Under the pieces are notes generated by a model. It made no database searches. It was not told where the DNA came from and was given only the letters and a program-made list of their open reading frames with translations. A program made the position numbers and the translations under genes. DNA of 64,000 bases from Chimonanthus salicifolius (Eukaryota > Streptophyta > Magnoliopsida > Laurales > Calycanthaceae): positions 91,019,383 through 91,083,382 of the forward strand of contig CM023532.1 of NCBI GenBank assembly GCA_013350335.1, written 5' to 3'. Below are positions 46,386 through 58,660 of the stretch, piece by piece; the stretch's first letter is position 1; each line of letters starts with the position of its first letter.

Positions 46386-48215
46386 CCTTCCAAATTTGGA
46401 TGAGGGTCTCAAATTAGAGATTTTCTAAGTTTAGAAGCTGTCCAAAATCAGATGGTAACCAAAATTAAACACCTTCTATAAATAACAATTTCTAAAATGA
46501 GACAATGTTGAGACTTTCCGTAACAGAAATTCCAACATTAAAACTTCTCAAATTTAGATCTATTTTCTAAAAATAGAATGCATCTAAATTAAACTATATT
46601 TCCAAGATTAAACAAATCTAAATAGAGAAACTAGTTAATTTCAAAATTTTCTAAAAATAGAAGTTTCCGAAAATGACAAGTTTCTAACTTTAGAAGTCTT
46701 TCCATATTTAGATAATCTTCAATATTTTGTTATTTTAGAAACTTCTTACCTAGGTAACATTCTAAAACACTTCTCAAAATAGAACCTTCCAATTTTAAAG
46801 AGTTGTCATAAATAGAAATTTTCTAAAATTAACATTATTTCTAAAAATACAAGATTCAATAGCAGTTTTCTAAGTTCCCTGACAACAGTGCCAAAAACTT
46901 CTTCGCTTTTAAATTTATACTCGTAAGCGTAGCAACTATTTATAATATAGCATAGGAGTGCGAGGTCGAACCTTCATAGGCTTAGGAAAATATTTCCATG
47001 AAAAACATAACACTGAATTATGTAGTTTTAAGAAATTTACAAGATATGAAAATAAATCATAAACATGGAATTAATTATCTAATATAGGAAATTTAATTTT
47101 AAATTAGAAATATTCTAAAAATAGAAAACAAGTCCAAAAATAGGAACAACATCTAAAATTAGAAATTAACCATTAAAGAGACTAGTTTTCATGGAAAATA
47201 CAAAATTTAGCTAATTTCAATTAAGATGGTGGAATTAACAGAAAAATATGAATCATCTTAATCTAACTTAAAACACAAAATTAAGATGCAATTAAATTAT
47301 TTCCAACCGTGTTCCACAATTTTTTTAAGAATTTGAACTTTATAAAAACTAAAGATAAAACACCTAAAATTACCTTTATACATATTTACAATGGAACTGG
47401 CTCAAAGAATCAAGGAGGCATTATTTTCCATATTTTGAAAATAAAATAAAGGCCTAGACTAAAGAGCTCACGTAAATTACCAATCATGCATTCAAATTTT
47501 TCATCCATAATTATTCTAGAAATAAGATCCGTGAACTTCATTAATTCAAGAATTCCAAATTAAACCTTAGACTAAGAAAAATTTAAACTTTTTCTCTAAA
47601 CCTAAATATTTCAGTGCACTTTTAAAAATATGGATCTTAATAAGAGCCTTAGATTGAAGAAGAAAGTCTATTTAATCTAAATATTTCAATGCATTTAATT
47701 TGGAAACTTTAAATTAAATCCACACATAATCTTATTAAAAGAATAAAAATAAAATCAAACTTTCATCATACAATAATTGAATAATTGGAAAATCATAGAC
47801 TAATATTTTAGCACAGCTTTAATTTATTAATAAAACATGAAATTGAAATTATAACTCAATGGGATTTTTGGAATAAAAAGAATACAAAAAATACAATGGA
47901 AAATTAAAATCACCAACCTTAAGAACCCAATGTGAAAATCAAAATTTCCAAAGTCTTCTCTTCTCCTTTTCAATCCCTCTCCAAAGCACAACCCTTGAAT
48001 TTTCTTTAGTCAAGTTCAAATTCTACATGTACAGGGGAAGGGCTCTATTTATAAGATTTGGGAGGAAGAATTAATGGTCAAGATCGATTGGAATTATAGA
48101 TTATATTTTACTGATTACAACAAACTGCAGCGCTAGCTGCTTTTGCTTGGAACATCTGTATTTTTTTTTTCTGATTTCTCTGACATATGTATAAAGATGC
48201 CTTTCTACATGAAAA
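46386..48215 (-). mobile_element. Minus-strand relic of a tRNA-Asp-primed gypsy element
   Basis: AT-rich DNA with no ORF. 46386-46874 is full of TCTAAAAATAGAA-like words. A PBS-like site at 46875-46893 is followed by CTTCTTCGCTTTTAAATTT and a segment near 46930-46980 (GTGCGAGGTCGAACC) of the kind seen at the ends of Athila/Tat LTRs. I read 46894-48215 as LTR on the minus strand, continuing at 55507. Family assignment is tentative. Confidence 0.4.
46875..46893 (-). other. Degenerate tRNA-Asp-type primer-binding site
   Basis: Minus strand TGGCACTGTTGTCAGGGAA, close to the tRNA-Asp PBS used by Athila/Tat elements, with several C-to-T-like differences. The expected LTR side is to the right. Confidence 0.5.
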
Positions 48216-49840
48216 TGTAACACCCCGGATTTTTAAGATATCAATTTACAAGAATATTGTTCATTTAAATTATGAATTAATAGAAATGGACCTTAGATAG
48301 GTAAGGTGTTGGGTAATGACCTAATTAAGACCCAAAGGTTATGGAATGGTTGTTCAATGTAGAGTAAATGGGTAAGTTACATTTATTTGGGCCATGGTGG
48401 CTATTTGGGTCAAAAGGCCCAATTGGGACCTAATGGGTCGTGGTTGACTAGGTTGACCACTGAGTGAGCTCAAGTTTGATTAGGTTGGGGCTGAATTGAG
48501 TTGGAAATGGAATCAAATAATTGAGTTGATTCAAGTGAATTAAATGAGTAGAATTAAATGAGTGAGTTGAGCTAAAAGAAGAAGTTGAGTTGAATGAGTT
48601 TGTAATAACCCGAATTTTTGATAAATATATATATTGGTATTTATTCATTTTAAATTGAAGTTTGATGTAATAAAATGCCAAATGGACCAAATTTTGGGAC
48701 AATGGCCCAAGGATGGCCCAATTGGGCCATGGGTTGGATGAAATCCATTTAATGGGTCAATGAGGACTAATCGGGTCAAGGATGGTCAAATTGGGCCCAA
48801 TACTCATTTGGGACCCAATGGACCCAATTGAGGTAAGCCTAAGGTAAGGAGGGAATTTAATTGGGCCGTGGGCCCAATGTTTACCCAATAAACCATGAAT
48901 TAGAATTAATACATGTAATTGGTCAATGGTAAGTAATCGGGTCAAAGATGGTCAATTTGAGTCAAAGGACCATGTGGGACCCAATGGGCCAAGGTAACTA
49001 AGCCCTAAGATAAATGGATAAGACAAGAATCTAATTGGGCCATGGGCCCAATGGCAATCCAATAAGAGGGATACAATTAATAAAATTTAAATCACCTAAG
49101 TTAGGTGATAAATGGACCAAAGTAACATGGCCAATGGGGCCCACCTCCACCTCACCCATTGAGGTGGCGTGTGGACCCAAGAGTAGTGGGGCCGACCACC
49201 ATGGTTGACTTGGTCAACCATGGGTGGATCATGGGGGGAAATTAATGGGATTAAATTAAATATAAAGTGATTAATTAAATTAATCAAGGGATCAAGGTGA
49301 TCTAAGTTAATCAACCTAAGATTAAAATGGTCAAATGGTTAAATGGTCAAAACCACTCCAATAAACACAAACCACCTCAAGAAAACACAAATTAAAACCA
49401 TGGGCTTGAATGGTGGTTGGGTCTCAACCACCACCACCAAAGTCAAGCCAACCCATGCTTGGTTGGTGAAGAAATTAATGTTGGAGTGAAGACCACTCCA
49501 ACCACCTCCATTCCATTGCAAACCAACCCATTTCACTCTAGCATTCCTCATACACCAAGAAAAAACGGCACCCACCTTGCAAGAGAGGAGAAAGAACTTA
49601 GAAGAAAAACTTAGAAGGAAAAGAAAAGAAAAGAAAAGAAAAGGGGTGAAACCTTGGATTAAGAGCTACTATCTTCATCATCTTCCCCTCTTCCCCTCTC
49701 TCAACCTAACTCTATCTTAGCCAATCCAAACATGTCCCACCATTGATCAAGCACAGCTAGCCAATTAAAGATCAAGAAGAAGGAGAAAAGAGGCCAAGGA
49801 AGTTGACGGGAGCAACAAAGACCGGAGGAGTCGTCGGATA

Positions 49841-49846
49841 GTAAGT
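49841..49846 (+). other. Splice-donor-like GTAAGT in B LTR
   Basis: Follows GGAGGAGTCGTCGGATA, the B version of the leader end. The same context gives GTGAGT at 3110 and GTAAGT on the minus strand at 17830-17835. Confidence 0.5.
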
Positions 49847-50055
49847 ATGTTCTAAACAAGAAATTTATTATTTAAGGTTTTGAATTTTGAAATCCATCCT
49901 TGCCATATGATGGTGGCCAAATTATTTTAGGCTATGGAATGGATCTAAAATCCATCAAATGGAAGGCAAAGAAATGGAAGAGATGGTCTAAGGAAAAAAT
50001 GAAATGAATGGATTAAGTATGGAAAATATGGAAGCTTTAATGGATTGAATGGACC

Positions 50056-51165
50056 TTAGGGTTCGGCCATGTAGCATGGCCGAACCCCATGGCCAATGTT
50101 GGATGATTTTTTATTAGGGTTTGAAGGTTTAAAAGTATGGAGAATGATCAATGGTTTTATGAGGATTTCAAGATGTTAAAATGATTAAAAGTTGATAAAT
50201 TTTAAGAGGTTTTGAATAAGGAAATTTCATGAAAATATGGGTGATCTTTCATGGCCTTGAAAGGCATAGAATGGAATGAATGGATGACCATAGGGTTCGG
50301 CCATGTAGCATGGCCGAACCCCATGGTGAATAATGAGTGATTTATTAAGGTTATTAGGTTTAAAGATAATGAAGAAAAATGATAAATGTAAATGGACTTA
50401 TTGAGTATGGAATGTGAGGTTTAGATGGAATGAAAATGGCGATGATTTAATGATTTGAAAATAGATTATTTTGGGACAAAATTAATGATTTTTATGAAGA
50501 TCTTAAAGTTGGTAATTTATGGTATTTTGTTAATGGAAATGAGGAAATGATTGGTGGTAGAAGTGGAATCTAATTGTAATTAAAAATCCAAGACAAAAAT
50601 AAGGGAAAGACATCATGGGTTCGGCCATGGTGTATGGCCGAACCCATGACCCATGTTTTAGGTCATTCATGGGCTAAGTATGGTTTATACATGTGCTTAA
50701 ACAAAATGGAAATAAGTTAAGTTAATGATAAAATATTAAATGGATTGGTAAGCATGGTAGGTGATGTTTTATATGAGATGAAAAATGGGGTTTTAAATGA
50801 ATGACTTAAATTCATTTGGTGAAGGTAAAATGAACCAAGAAATTAGGAAATGGACATCATGGGTTCGGCCATGGTGTATGGCCGAACCCATGACCCCTTT
50901 GGGAGCCATATTATGGGCTAGGTATGGAATTATTTATGGGATTAAATATTTACAAATTTAATTAAACTAGATGGCTGACTTTATGATGTTATGTCATGAT
51001 TAAGAAATTATAAATGGGTCCAAGTTTATGGGTCAAATATGGACTTAAATATGTATGGATAAAAGGGGTAACTTAACCATGGAAGAGGAGTGGCAAAACC
51101 GTAATTTGTGGCCACATTGAAGGACCATGGGTTCGACCATGGTACATGGCCGAACCCTATGTGGG
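50056..51165 (+). repeat. H1 hairpin array in B LTR (5 copies)
   Basis: Copies near 50056, 50287, 50616, 50862 and 51126. The third and fourth have shortened right bases (CCCATGACC). The fifth has GGTTCGACC in the left arm. Confidence 0.88.
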
Positions 51166-51715
51166 TTGGACATGAAAATGGATATATTATGAATGAATAA
51201 AGGAAGCGGATAGTTGCTGCGTTTTAGGCTCGCAAATCGGAATTTTAAATTTGGCCAAAATTGGATTTATGTGTGAGTCTAAAACCAATGGATAATGGGC
51301 TAAGTTAGGGAGTTAATCATTGATGATGTATGGACTAATTCGGTAAATGTAATAAGGTATCGGGCGTCGTAAACGGCACGCGATCGGCGACCGGATTATC
51401 GAACGGGAAGCGTAACGGAACGCGACACGGTATTCGGTAGGATTCCTACCTTTTTGTAAACGATGGATATGTGATGATGTTTTAAATTATTTTGACTTGG
51501 CTTATTATGGATTTATGATTATAATTTATGATTTATGGGACTTGCACTATGATGGGTTTTAACTTACGAATTACATGATGGTATCATGGATTATATTTTA
51601 ATATTATGCATCATATGACTATGTATGGTATATCGAATATGGTCTATCTTTATACTACATAGCATAATGCACCTACATCTCATGCATGGCATGGGCAGAA
51701 AAAAATAAACAAACT

Positions 51716-51885
51716 GGAGTCCATGCTCCGTCGGGGCCACCGAGAATCAGACATGGGGATAGCCTGAGGGCTATAACCGGAGTCCATGCTCCGTCGGGGC
51801 GACCGAGAATCAGACATGGGGATAGCCTGAGGGCTATAACCGGAGTCCATGCTCCGTCGGGACGACCGAGAAGCAAACATGGGGT
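51716..51885 (+). repeat. 63-bp tandem H2 array (3 units)
   Basis: Units begin at 51716, 51779 and 51842 (last partial). Each has GGAGTCCATGCTCCG, TCGGGGCGACCGA and GACATGGGGATAGCCTGAGG. The inner CCTGAGGG...TAACC text replaces the H3 arm found elsewhere. Confidence 0.92.
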
Positions 51886-53284
51886 ACAGGATATTGTATG
51901 ATCATACGGATAATGGGTGGGATACATGACATAAGCACCCATGACATAGCATTCATCACATGCTTATTTTGTTGTACTTTATTTTATCAGTATGTGTGTA
52001 TCACTAATCCATGTGCTAGCCCTACTCAGAGTCCTACTGGGCGCGTTGACTGACGCCCTACTTCTACCCTAGCTGATGACGCAGGAGAGGCAGGAAGCGG
52101 TGGACATACCGGAGGCCAAGCTTAGGAGCTTGGAAAGCGCAGTCCTAGTTTATATTATGTTTACATTTTGGAGATGTAATTTTAAAGTAACTTAGCTTGT
52201 CGGGTTGTATAAATTTACATTTCTTACGATGGTGGACGTTACTTATGGACGATACATTTTGAGATATAATCATGAACATAGGGGCATTTTGGTAAATTCA
52301 ATGTTATATCTTCCCTTCTATCTAAAAACCGGTAGGATAGACTCTATTATCATGTTCCGCAATGATTATAATCTGCGAGTCTACTTCCTACGCGTGAATC
52401 ATTCTCGTGGACTTAGTTCCGCGCACGCGTGGGGTTGGCCAGTTAAGGATCTGGCTTTAGAAGCTCGGACTTAACTCGCGTCGTGGCATCCGCGCCCTCT
52501 CTCACTCTTCTATTTCAAAAAAAAAATAGACTCTGATTTTCGGAAAACGGGTGAAAAAGGGCAGGGCGTTACAGAGTTAGATTGGAAGTTATGGAGACCT
52601 TCATCTCAAGTGAGTGGAGTGGGAAGATGAGGGGTTGTAGTCATTTCAAAGACTCAAGTAAAAGCACACACGTTGGATGCATGGAATTTTATATCATGCA
52701 TGAAACTCCAAATGGGAATCAATGGGACGGTTTTGGGTTACTCAAACCACATCAAGCTAGCACATGTTGGGAAGCTTGGAGGGTTTCCATCTCAAGATGG
52801 AAACCCAAGAGCCATTCGTTGGGAGTGTTTCATCTCAAGGATGAAACCTCCAAAAGAAACTTAAATGAGGGAGGTGAAAGGACATGAGAGTTACCAAGGG
52901 GTGTCACCAAAGGACACCACCTTTGGCCAACCCTCATTAACCAAGGAAAGAGTTTTATTTCAAGTCACTCTCTCCCTTGGCCCTTTTTCCCCTCTCAAGA
53001 CAAGGAACCTTGGCTGGTTGTCTCTCACACAAATCATTCCTTAGCTGATCACTCCTCAAAGAGAAAGTGGACTTAGAACAAAGGAGTTTGCATCTCAAGG
53101 TTTTATCATTCACACCCAAGGCTAAAATACTCTTTCTCTTAAATCTATACCTTGGCCGAACCACTCCAAGGACTGCATCAAGATCAGTCTTGGCTAAAGG
53201 ACAAAAAGGAAGGAAGGAAAGGCTAAGGAAAGAAAGAAAAGGAACAAGCCGAAGCAAAAGAAAACCGGAGGAATCGCGGAACCG

Positions 53285-53290
53285 GTGAGT
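53285..53290 (+). other. Splice-donor-like GTGAGT
   Basis: Follows GAATCGCGGAACCG, the conserved family A leader end. Confidence 0.5.
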
Positions 53291-53319
53291 AATTTACTAG
53301 TTTTTGTTTATAAGAACCA

Positions 53320-54190
53320 TAGGGTTCAGCCATGGGTATGGCCGAACCCCATGGAGGAAAATTAAGGAATGTATGATTATTTTTAAAAGAAGTAGACGAA
53401 CCCCATGAAAAGATAATTGTTTGTATGTAATGGAAATAGGATTAAGTAAATGGATAACACATTTTGGATGATTAAAGGATGGAAATAATAGATCAAGGAT
53501 TAAAAAGGTGGACCAAAGATAATTAAGTGACGTTCGGCCATGAAGTATGGCCGAACCCCACTAGGGTTATTTTATGGACTGATTTATTTTAGAGGTATGC
53601 AAAACATGAAAACCATAGGGTTCGGCCATGTGTATGGCCGAACCCCATGGACCATTTTTATGGGTTAATTGGAGTTAAAAACATGGTTAGAGATTATTAA
53701 TGGTTCTATGCTTTTGATTAAGGAATCATATATGATTATCTTGGGACTTAGTATTAAGTAAGTAATCAGCCATGATAGATGATAACAAAAGGGACAAAAA
53801 TCAATATGGTGAGGTTCGGCCATGTGGTATGGCCGAACCCCACTAATGGTTATTTGGTGGACTTAGTTTCTTTTGAAGTGGTCAACTTGTAATATAATTG
53901 GTCAAATCAAAATGGAGACTTATGTATGATGGATTAAAGTAAATGAAAGGTTAAACAAGGGTTAGGCTGATGGCAATATTGTAAATATGGAATGAAAAGA
54001 TCAAAGGACTTGAAGAAGGGGCCAAAAGCAAAATGGTGAGGGTCGGCCATGTTGTATGGCCGAACCCCACCAAGGTGTATTTGGTGGATTGAGGTTTTTA
54101 AATGAGTTGTTTGAATGGTATTGGTTAAATAAAAAGAGAGATCAAATTCAAGTGAGTGAGGTTCGGCCATGGTGTATGGCCGAACCTCAC
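53320..54190 (+). repeat. H1 hairpin array with alternative stem base (6 copies)
   Basis: Copies near 53320, 53529, 53618, 53809, 54037 and 54156. Four have the GTGAGG-type base. The copy at 54156-54190 is a perfect 15-bp stem, GTGAGGTTCGGCCAT with ATGGCCGAACCTCAC around GGTGT. Confidence 0.9.
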
Positions 54191-54530
54191 AAGATGGTGT
54201 TCTTGGTCTTAGCATTAATGGAAAATCAAATGGAACATGGATTGACTGGTTGATGTGTAACAAGGTAACGGGACCACACAGAAGGGGCACGATCGTGAAC
54301 GGTTTCCGGTTTAAAGCCAAGGACACCTTAGTTGTCTTGGGTAGGATTCCTACATCACTGAAACCATGGATATGTATTATGTACTTATGATGATTTTATT
54401 TCATGTTTGATAAGTTATTTTGGTATCAAACAATATGTTGCAATTATGGGATTTTCATGCTATGTTTTGTAATATTCTATAGCATGTTGGCATTTGCATC
54501 TCATGCATGGCATGGGAGGGATGGAATGTA

Positions 54531-54735
54531 ACCGGAGATCCACACTCCGTCGGGGCATCCGTAAAGTGAGGGGTATTGTAACAGAAGACCCACGCTCCGT
54601 CGGGGCGTCCGTAAGTCGTGAGGGGTATTTTAACCGGAGATCCACACTCCGTCGGGGCGTCCGTAAAGTGAGGGGTATTGTAACCGGAGATCCACACTCC
54701 GTCGGGGCGTCCGTAAAATCGTGGGGGATACCTTG
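54531..54735 (+). repeat. 50-52-bp tandem H2 array (4 units)
   Basis: ACCGGAGATCCACACTCCG (or ACAGAAGACCCACGCTCCG in unit 2), TCGGGGCRTCCGTAA and GTGAGGGGTATT, starting at 54531, 54581, 54633 and 54683. The loop has changed to ATCCACA compared with B LTRs, while the CGGAG/CTCCG arms are kept in three of four units. Confidence 0.92.
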
Positions 54736-55501
54736 ATGAGGAGAATTCCATCAAGAGGATACATGTGTTTGTGATGGGTGGGACTCATTGCATATGGTAG
54801 CATGGCATGGCATTGAATCAGCATGATTATGATCTTTATTATCATGCAAGGTTTCTAGTTTTTATCTATATGTTGGATCTCTATTATCATACATTATTTT
54901 GGATATGATGTTTTACAAGTATGATATGGTATATTATATCTGGATTTTATATACTAACCCATCTGTTAGCCCTAATTGGAATACCTACTGGGCGCGTTGT
55001 CTAACGCCCTACTTCTACCCTAGTTGATGACACAGGAAGGGAACGGAACGAGGACGTGAGTGGAGCCAAGCTTAGGAGCTTGGATGATTAAGTTATATTT
55101 TGTTTAAGTTATTCATGGACTATGTATTTGAATAGCTAGCATTTGGGATTGTACTAACGTAGGTATATTTGCTATGGATTGGATGGTTAATGTCTGGATA
55201 TTTAAGTTATGATAAGTATGGCTAAGTGTGGGACTACTTTGCTATCTAAATTGGAATAGGATTGTTATCCTATTGTTATTCCGTATATATGTTTTATTCC
55301 ACAAGTTAACTTGAGTACGTGTGAACCATTTTAGTGGACTTGGCCCACGTACACGTATGGTTGGCCAGTTAAGGGTCGGACTTTAGAAGCTCGGACTTAG
55401 CTCGCGTCGTGACGTCCCACTCTCTCTCACTCTTCTATTCAAAGAAAAAAAAATAGACTCTGATTTTTCGAAAAGCAAGTGAAAAAGGGCGAGGCGTTAC
55501 A

Positions 55502-55797
55502 GAAAATGTTGTTGTGTTGTCTGCTGATTTTGTTTTCTTTATCTTGCCACCTTGCTCAACAATTTCTATTTGCTGGATAGCCTCAGAATGGACAATTGAA
55601 AAATAATCTGAAAACCATCCAATTTCTATTTACTGGATAGCCTCAGAATGGACCCTTGAAAAATAATTTGAAAACCATCCATTTGTTCCATTCATGGTAT
55701 TCTTACTAGCGAGTAGTAACACTCAGGAGCCTTTCTTAATTCCCCTCATGCTCAAACATGACAATTTGAGATGTCAACTTGTGACTAGTTAATCCCA
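55502..55797 (-). other. Continuation of tRNA-Asp-primed relic
   Basis: Resumes the sequence interrupted at 48215, after the GAAAA duplication. No ORF. The right boundary near 55797 (ATACTCCA) abuts truncated A LTR sequence. Confidence 0.45.
55561..55680 (+). repeat. 60-bp tandem duplication
   Basis: 55561-55620 and 55621-55680 align without gaps with only a few substitutions (GCTGG/ACTGG, ACAATT/ACCCTT, AATCTG/AATTTG). Confidence 0.95.
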
Positions 55798-57162
55798 TAT
55801 ATGATACTCCATGGCCGAACCCATGGTCTAGGATCTTCACAAAATTCATCGATTAAAAATCCATACATTAAACCATGTCTTTCCATGGTTTCTAACCCAT
55901 AGAAATAACCAAAGTTCCTCCATGGGGTTCGGCCCTTCATCATGGCCAAACTCTATGGTTCAACAACTTCTCTTTAAACCATTTAAACCCTTTTAAAAAT
56001 CACAAGCATACATCTATAATTTTTCAGTTTCAATTCTATTAAAATAACTAATGTCCTTCATGGTTTTCTTCCCTCCAAAAATTATATACCATTACCAACA
56101 AACTCCCATGGGGTTCGACCATACAACCTGGCCGAATCCTATGGCCCATTAATTCGTTTTTAAATCATATATCTAAGATTTCATCATTTGATGGTTCTCA
56201 TTCATACATTCATCCAAACCTTTTAAAACCATTCTAAACTATTAACCATCTTCCATTAAAACCGAACATTCATCCCTTAATCTTCTTCCATGGGGTTCGG
56301 CCATACACCATGGCCGAACCGTATGGTTCTTTTCTTTTAAACAAAATTATCAAATACTAACCGGTTCCGCGACTCTTTCGGCTTGTTCTTACTCTTCCAA
56401 TCCTGTATGGTCGAACCCTATGGTTCCTTTCTTTGAAACAAAATTATCAAATACTAACCGGTTCCGCTTCTCCTTCGGCTTGTTCTTGCTCTTCCAATCC
56501 TTCTCTTCCTTAGCCTCTTCTCCTCCTTGATCTTTCACAAAGCTGAGAACACCTCTTGCTAATGTGCAAACCAGCGTCAAGACCCTTGTTTAATTGTGTA
56601 TTGCCATGCGCCTCTCCTTCTTCTATTTTATAGTTTCCAATTGATCCAATATTAGAAGGTGCCTTGCGCCCCTACTTAGCAAGTGCCTTAGTGCCGTGCG
56701 CCCTTTTTCTATAACACATCCACTCAGCCAAGCAACTTCTTTATTTGGATTTAAACATCTTCTTTATTTAAGAAATAAGATATCATTGCCTAATTCTACT
56801 TATCCCAACGTGTGACCAATTTTAGGACCGTCCTAAAATCTTTCCATTTAATCTTAGATATCTTCTTAAGATATTCTAGCATATCAATGTGGATATGAAA
56901 ATCCCACATACATCTCATGCGCATGTCCTTAATCTAGATAGATATTGTTTCATATCAACCTCACATACACAGCCAAATTAATCCATATCTAATTTTTAGA
57001 CACATTGCATACCCTTTTAATTCAACCCCATTTATTGAAACCATTCCCAAAACCGTTGGGTCTTAATTGGGCAATGACCCAACATTTTTACCCATATAAG
57101 GTCCAAAACTAATAATTCACAAATTAAATGGGTATCTTTCATTGAAAATCCAGGGTGCTACA
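55798..57162 (-). repeat. 3' LTR of copy 2, truncated
   Basis: Plus-strand right end AGGGTGCTACA (TGTAGCACCCT on the minus strand). The left part is missing beyond an H1 half hairpin at 55798. It includes H1 copies near 55921, 56105 and 56289, a donor-like GTTAGT at 56356-56361 with a partial local duplication of the leader end near 56400-56470, and TATAAAAT at 56625-56632. It matches 63100-64000 in the 5' LTR. Confidence 0.88.
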
Positions 57163-57168
57163 ATACAA

Positions 57169-57178
57169 CCCTCTTTTT
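57169..57178 (-). other. Polypurine tract
   Basis: Minus-strand AAAAAGAGGG, 6 bp before the 3' LTR, identical to copy 1. Confidence 0.8.
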
Positions 57179-57222
57179 AAAATTTTTGTCCCGAAAATCG
57201 AGTGAAATTGGGTTTCAAACAT

Positions 57223-58660
57223 TTACATAAATCGCTCAGGATGAGATGTCCTCATTTCCGACTCGAGTTCCCATGTGGCTTCCTCAATGCCATGTCGATC
57301 CCATACCACCTTGACAAACTGGATTGCTTGGTCTCGTAATACCCTTTGTTCTGTGTCCACCAGTCGGACAAGCTTTTTGACATATGTCATGTCGCTCTGG
57401 ACATCTATTTCTTGTATGTTCAGTACATGAGAAAGATCAGGATTGTACTTCCTCAACATCGATATATGGAACACATCGTGCAAAGATGCCAACTGTGATG
57501 GGAGTGCCAATTGATAAGCCACATCCCCCATCCTTCTTATGATTGAAAACGGTCCCACATATCTTGGCGACAATTTCCCTTTCTTTCCAAATCTCATGTG
57601 TCCCTTTCGTGGTGAGACTTTCAAGAACACCATGTCTCCCACTTCAAATTTGAGAAACCTTCTCCTCTTGTCAGCATAGCTCTTCTGATGACTTTGCGCA
57701 GTCAACAGGTGCTGCCGTATCAACTGTATATACGCTGTAGTCTCTGCAACCAACTCAGGTCCAATCAGTGTAGGCTCACTGGCCTCTGTCCAGCATACTG
57801 ATAACCTACAAGGTCTACCATATAATGCCTCAAATGGAGCCATCTGGAGGATTGCCTGGTAACTGTTGTTGTATGAGAATTCTACCAACGGCAAGTGATC
57901 CTCCCATCCACCCTTGAAATCTAGTATACATGTCTCAGCATATCCTCCAATGTTTGTATTGTCCTCTCAGACTGCCCATCAGTTTGTGGATGGAATGTTG
58001 TGCTAGTAAGTAGACCTGCTCCCATGGCCGACTGCATGCTCTGCCATACTCTGCCAGTGAATCGACCACCTCTGTTGGTCACAATAGTCCGAGGTATACC
58101 ATGCAATCTGATGATATCCTTGATATACCGCCGACCTAAAGTCTTGGATGAGTCTGTCATCTTAATAGGAATGAAATGTGAAGACTTGGTCAGTCGGTCC
58201 AGCACGACCCATATTGCATCGTTGCCCTTTGAAGACCTTGGCAGCCCTATCACAAAATCGATGGAAATGTACTCCCATTTCCATTCTGGCACTGGTAAGG
58301 GTTTGAGTAACCCTGGTGGCTTCTGATGTTCCGTCTTAACCTGCTGACACGTTAAGCAATGAACCACAAATTCTGCCACATCTCTTTTGAGTCCGTGACA
58401 CCAGTAATATCTCTTTAGGTCGTGATACATCTTGGTGCTGCTCTAATGAATTGAGAGTTTGGTCTGATGTGCCTCAATTAGTAACTCTTTTCTGCAGTTC
58501 TTAGGCACATATATCCTTCCTCGGAATACAAGACCCTGTCCTGGTCGTAACTCCCATTCCGGTATGACTTCACCAGTAAACATCTTGGTCCATATCTCCT
58601 CCATTTCCTAATCTATCCGTTGTTCCTATTCAATCTTGTCAAGTACCACTTAATTATATC
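57223..58660 (-). pseudogene. pol: Ty3/gypsy chromovirus integrase, inactivated
   Basis: Begins abruptly near 58650 in the RNase H-integrase connection (RPGQGLVFRGRIYVPK), with early stops. The zinc-binding part includes HCLTC (58360-58346), and a TAG near 58444 interrupts just before it. The core frame 58430-57921 has D58 (SIDFVIGLP) and E155 (QSERT), but the second catalytic Asp is Asn (N119, VTNRGGRF). A one-base loss near 57934 shifts to the frame 57894-57223: LPLVEFSYNN-like region, GPY/F module (RYVGPF), then a C-terminal chromodomain-like segment (VVWDRHGIEEATWELE...HPERF). This end would guide integration to chromatin. The lineage is Tekay/Del-like chromovirus by these motifs. Confidence 0.9.

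Larger units (their letters stand above)
48601..52573 (+). mobile_element. Family B solo LTR (3973 bp), target duplication GAGTT
   Basis: Starts TGTAATAACCCG and ends GCAGGGCGTTACA, with identical GAGTT at 48596-48600 and 52574-52578. It sits only 385 bp into the host A LTR. It contains GTAAGT at 49841-49846, five H1 hairpins (50056-51165), a 63-bp tandem H2 array (51716-51885), H4 near 52039 and H5 near 52390-52432. Confidence 0.96.
48216..55501 (+). mobile_element. Family A solo LTR, target duplication GAAAA, with nested B solo LTR
   Basis: Starts TGTAACACCCCGG and ends GCGAGGCGTTACA. Identical GAAAA at 48211-48215 and 55502-55506. Without the nested copy (48601-52573) its length is about 3.31 kb. 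It has a CATCTCA-rich leader with small hairpins (52600-52860), donor-like GTGAGT at 53285, six H1 hairpins, an RY box near 54499, a fourfold H2 array (54531-54735), H3 near 54731-54755, H4 near 54989 and H5 near 55315-55358. Confidence 0.95.

Noticed and set aside
51673..51942. ORFs with RSPRRSMDSG or APTECGSPV repeats
   Set aside because: Translations of the H2 repeat, not genes.
52582..52887. 101-codon ORF in LTR leader
   Set aside because: Part of the CATCTCA-rich leader repeats in the A LTR, with no domain or conservation of frame.
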